Shown here: positions 62,578 to 64,000 of the stretch, in pieces
How positions within the stretch are numbered: the stretch's first letter is position 1
Layout of the letters: every line of letters starts with the position of its first letter
Assembly: GCF_003337555.1 (NCBI RefSeq)
Contig: NZ_QPJK01000001.1
Location: 868,001 to 932,000, forward strand
DNA length: 64,000 nucleotides
DNA from: Pseudorhodoferax soli
GTDB lineage: Bacteria > Pseudomonadota > Gammaproteobacteria > Burkholderiales > Burkholderiaceae_C
Direction of reading: 5' to 3'
Position numbers and translations under genes: made by a program
Notes under the pieces: model-generated
What the model saw: the letters and a program-made list of their open reading frames with translations, nothing else
The model's database searches: none
What the model was told of the DNA's origin: nothing

Positions 62578-64000
62578 TCACGGTTTGGACAGGGGTTGAT
62601 CCGCCAGCTCGCGCATGCGCCGGCGCAGCGCACGCTCGCGCCGGCGCTCCTCCTCGTAGTCTTCGCGCAGGCCGCGCCACAGGGCCACGGCCATCAGCAC
62701 GATGACCACCGTGAACGGCAGTGCGAAGACGATGGTGGCCGTCTGCACCGACTGCAGGCCGCCGGCCAGCAGCAGGCTGGCCGCGATGCCGGCCACCAGC
62801 AGGCCCCAGGCGACCTTCACGCGCGCGCTGGGGTTCTCGTTGCCGCCGGTGCTCATCATGCCCAGCACCAGCACGGCCGAGTCGCCCGAGGTCACGAAGA
62901 ACACCACCACCAGGGTCGTGGCGATGCCGGACATCAGCGTGCCCAGCGGCAGCTGGTCGAACAGCGCGAACAGGGCGGTGGAGACATCGGCCTTGACGGC
63001 CTCGGCGATGGGCACGTTCTGCATCACCTCCAGGTGCAGGGCGGTGCCGCCGAACACCGAGAACCATACGAAGGCGGCCACCGTGGGCGCAGCCACCGTG
63101 CCGAGGATGAACTCGCGCACCGTGCGGCCGCGCGAGACGCGCGCGATGAACAGGCCCACGAACGGCGACCAGGACACCCACCAGGCCCAGTAGAAGATCG
63201 TCCAGCCGCCGACCCAGCTGCTGTCGCGGAACGGCGTCATGCGCAGGCTCATGCGCACCAGCTCGCTCAGGTAACTGCCCAGCGTGGTGGTCAGCGTGTC
63301 GATGATGGCGATGGTGGGGCCGAGCACGAACACGGCCAGCGCCAGCAGCGCGGCCATGAGCAGGTTGAACGAGGACAGCCACTTGATGCCCTTGGTCACG
63401 CCGCTGACGGCCGAGCCGATGAACAGCACGGTCGTCACCGCGATGATGCCCAGCTGCGAAGCCTGGCTCACCGGCAACCCAAGCACCGCGTTGAGCCCGC
63501 TGTTGATCTGCAGCGCGCCCATGCCGAGCGAGGCGGCCACACCGAAGGCCGTGGCGATCACGGCCAGCACATTGACGAGCGGGCCGATGCGGCGCAGCGG
63601 CGCCCACGGCAGCGACTCCACCGAGGTGCTGACCAGGGCCGAGCCACCGCGGCGGAACTGGAAGAACGCGATGGACAGGGCCACCACGCTGTACACCGCC
63701 CAGGGGTGCAGGCCCCAGTGGAAGAAGCTGTAGCGCATGGCGGCATTGGCCGCCTCGGGCGTGTGCGGTGCGATGCCGGGTGGCGGCGCGCCGTAGTGCG
63801 AGACCGGCTCTGCCACGCCCCAGAAGACCAGGCCGATGCCCATGCCGGCGGCGAACAACATGGCGAACCATGCGCCGACGGAGAACTCCGGTTCGTCGTC
63901 TTCGCCGCCGAGCTTGATGTCGCCATACCGGCTGAAGGCCAGCACCAGCGCCACGACCACCAGGCCCAGCACCAGCCACAGGTAGAACCAGCCGAAGTTG
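62578..64000 (-). CDS. BCCT-family (betaine/carnitine/choline) transporter, 5' truncated
   Basis: The frame is open to the right edge, so the N-terminus is missing (474 codons present, beginning NFGWFYLW). Visible hallmarks: GAWFAMLFAAGMGIGLVFWGVAEPVSHY and the BCCT signature GGWTIFYWAWWVSWSPFVGLFIARVSRGR, with the Trp-rich substrate-binding region. It probably imports a quaternary amine or a related compound with Na+ or H+. A charged tail RREDYEEERRRERALRRRMREL ends the protein, possibly a regulatory C-terminus. MarC follows 16 bp downstream. Confidence 0.92.
   Translation of the reverse strand, partial: NFGWFYLWLVLGLVVVALVLAFSRYGDIKLGGEDDEPEFSVGAWFAMLFAAGMGIGLVFWGVAEPVSHYGAPPPGIAPHTPEAANAAMRYSFFHWGLHPWAVYSVVALSIAFFQFRRGGSALVSTSVESLPWAPLRRIGPLVNVLAVIATAFGVAASLGMGALQINSGLNAVLGLPVSQASQLGIIAVTTVLFIGSAVSGVTKGIKWLSSFNLLMAALLALAVFVLGPTIAIIDTLTTTLGSYLSELVRMSLRMTPFRDSSWVGGWTIFYWAWWVSWSPFVGLFIARVSRGRTVREFILGTVAAPTVAAFVWFSVFGGTALHLEVMQNVPIAEAVKADVSTALFALFDQLPLGTLMSGIATTLVVVFFVTSGDSAVLVLGMMSTGGNENPSARVKVAWGLLVAGIAASLLLAGGLQSVQTATIVFALPFTVVIVLMAVALWRGLREDYEEERRRERALRRRMRELADQPLSKP

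Overview
The window is 64 kb of very GC-rich bacterial DNA, probably from a Burkholderiales member close to the Comamonadaceae (Acidovorax/Variovorax-like). Support: alaA-hom-thrC linked to molybdenum-cofactor genes and clpB; four orphan TctC/Bug-type solute-binding proteins; many starts placed 5-9 nt after a -10 box, as in leaderless transcripts; a GC-rich repeat of a kind I recall from Comamonadaceae genomes; and a PEP-CTERM protein. No rRNA, tRNA, CRISPR array, insertion sequence or phage genes were seen. Coding density is very high and no gene-free stretch reaches 300 bp.

Layout. 1-2.1 kb: truncated tannase-family esterase and a hotdog thioesterase. 2.2-11.7 kb (minus): MdtABC-like RND efflux operon (adaptor, two pumps, outer-membrane lipoprotein) with 4-nt overlaps between the later genes; both pumps carry unusual in-frame insertions. 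11.9-18.3 kb (plus): small membrane proteins, a GST, an alpha/beta hydrolase, a LytS-type kinase and LytTR regulator separated by a TlpA-type redoxin, and an FAD monooxygenase. 18.3-22.4 kb (minus): clpB behind a near-perfect sigma-32 promoter, followed by three small membrane-protein genes. 22.5-30.1 kb: moaE, a plus-strand dapA-like gene, then a minus-strand chain alaA-hom-thrC-mobB-moeA-moaD in which every junction overlaps. 30.2-35.9 kb: Mth938-like protein, peroxiredoxin, PhoH/PIN ATPase, ispH/fkpB, radC/smr.

35.9-45.3 kb looks like a catabolic island: CitE-like lyase, PEP-CTERM protein, MFS carrier, MmgE/PrpD protein, Bug protein, MaoC hydratase, acyl-CoA dehydrogenase, a GntR/UTRA regulator and a family III CoA-transferase. 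Together they could import, CoA-activate, oxidise, hydrate and cleave a dicarboxylic or branched acid. Two near-identical palindromes, one on each side of the regulator gene, are its probable operators. 45.3-53.6 kb holds an IclR regulator divergent from pcaIJF-SDR-Bug, then a PdxA-family dehydrogenase with a Bug partner and a divergent LysR gene. 53.6-64 kb holds a truncated haemoglobin, a 14-TM MFS exporter with a divergent LysR gene, a P-loop kinase, an orphan YbbP-like permease, an SMP-30 lactonase, another Bug protein, a MarC-family protein and a BCCT carrier cut by the right edge.

The most novel signal is a pair of leader regions, upstream of the dapA-like gene (about 22.99-23.22 kb) and of the P-loop kinase gene (about 56.51-56.66 kb). 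Each has a nearly identical 17-nt promoter-like element, an apparently leaderless 26- or 17-codon ORF, a strong hairpin, and a last hairpin whose 3' arm holds the Shine-Dalgarno sequence of the downstream gene. The second locus also has a mutually exclusive pairing that could release that site. They are candidate peptide- or ligand-controlled translational switches. This is inferred from sequence only.
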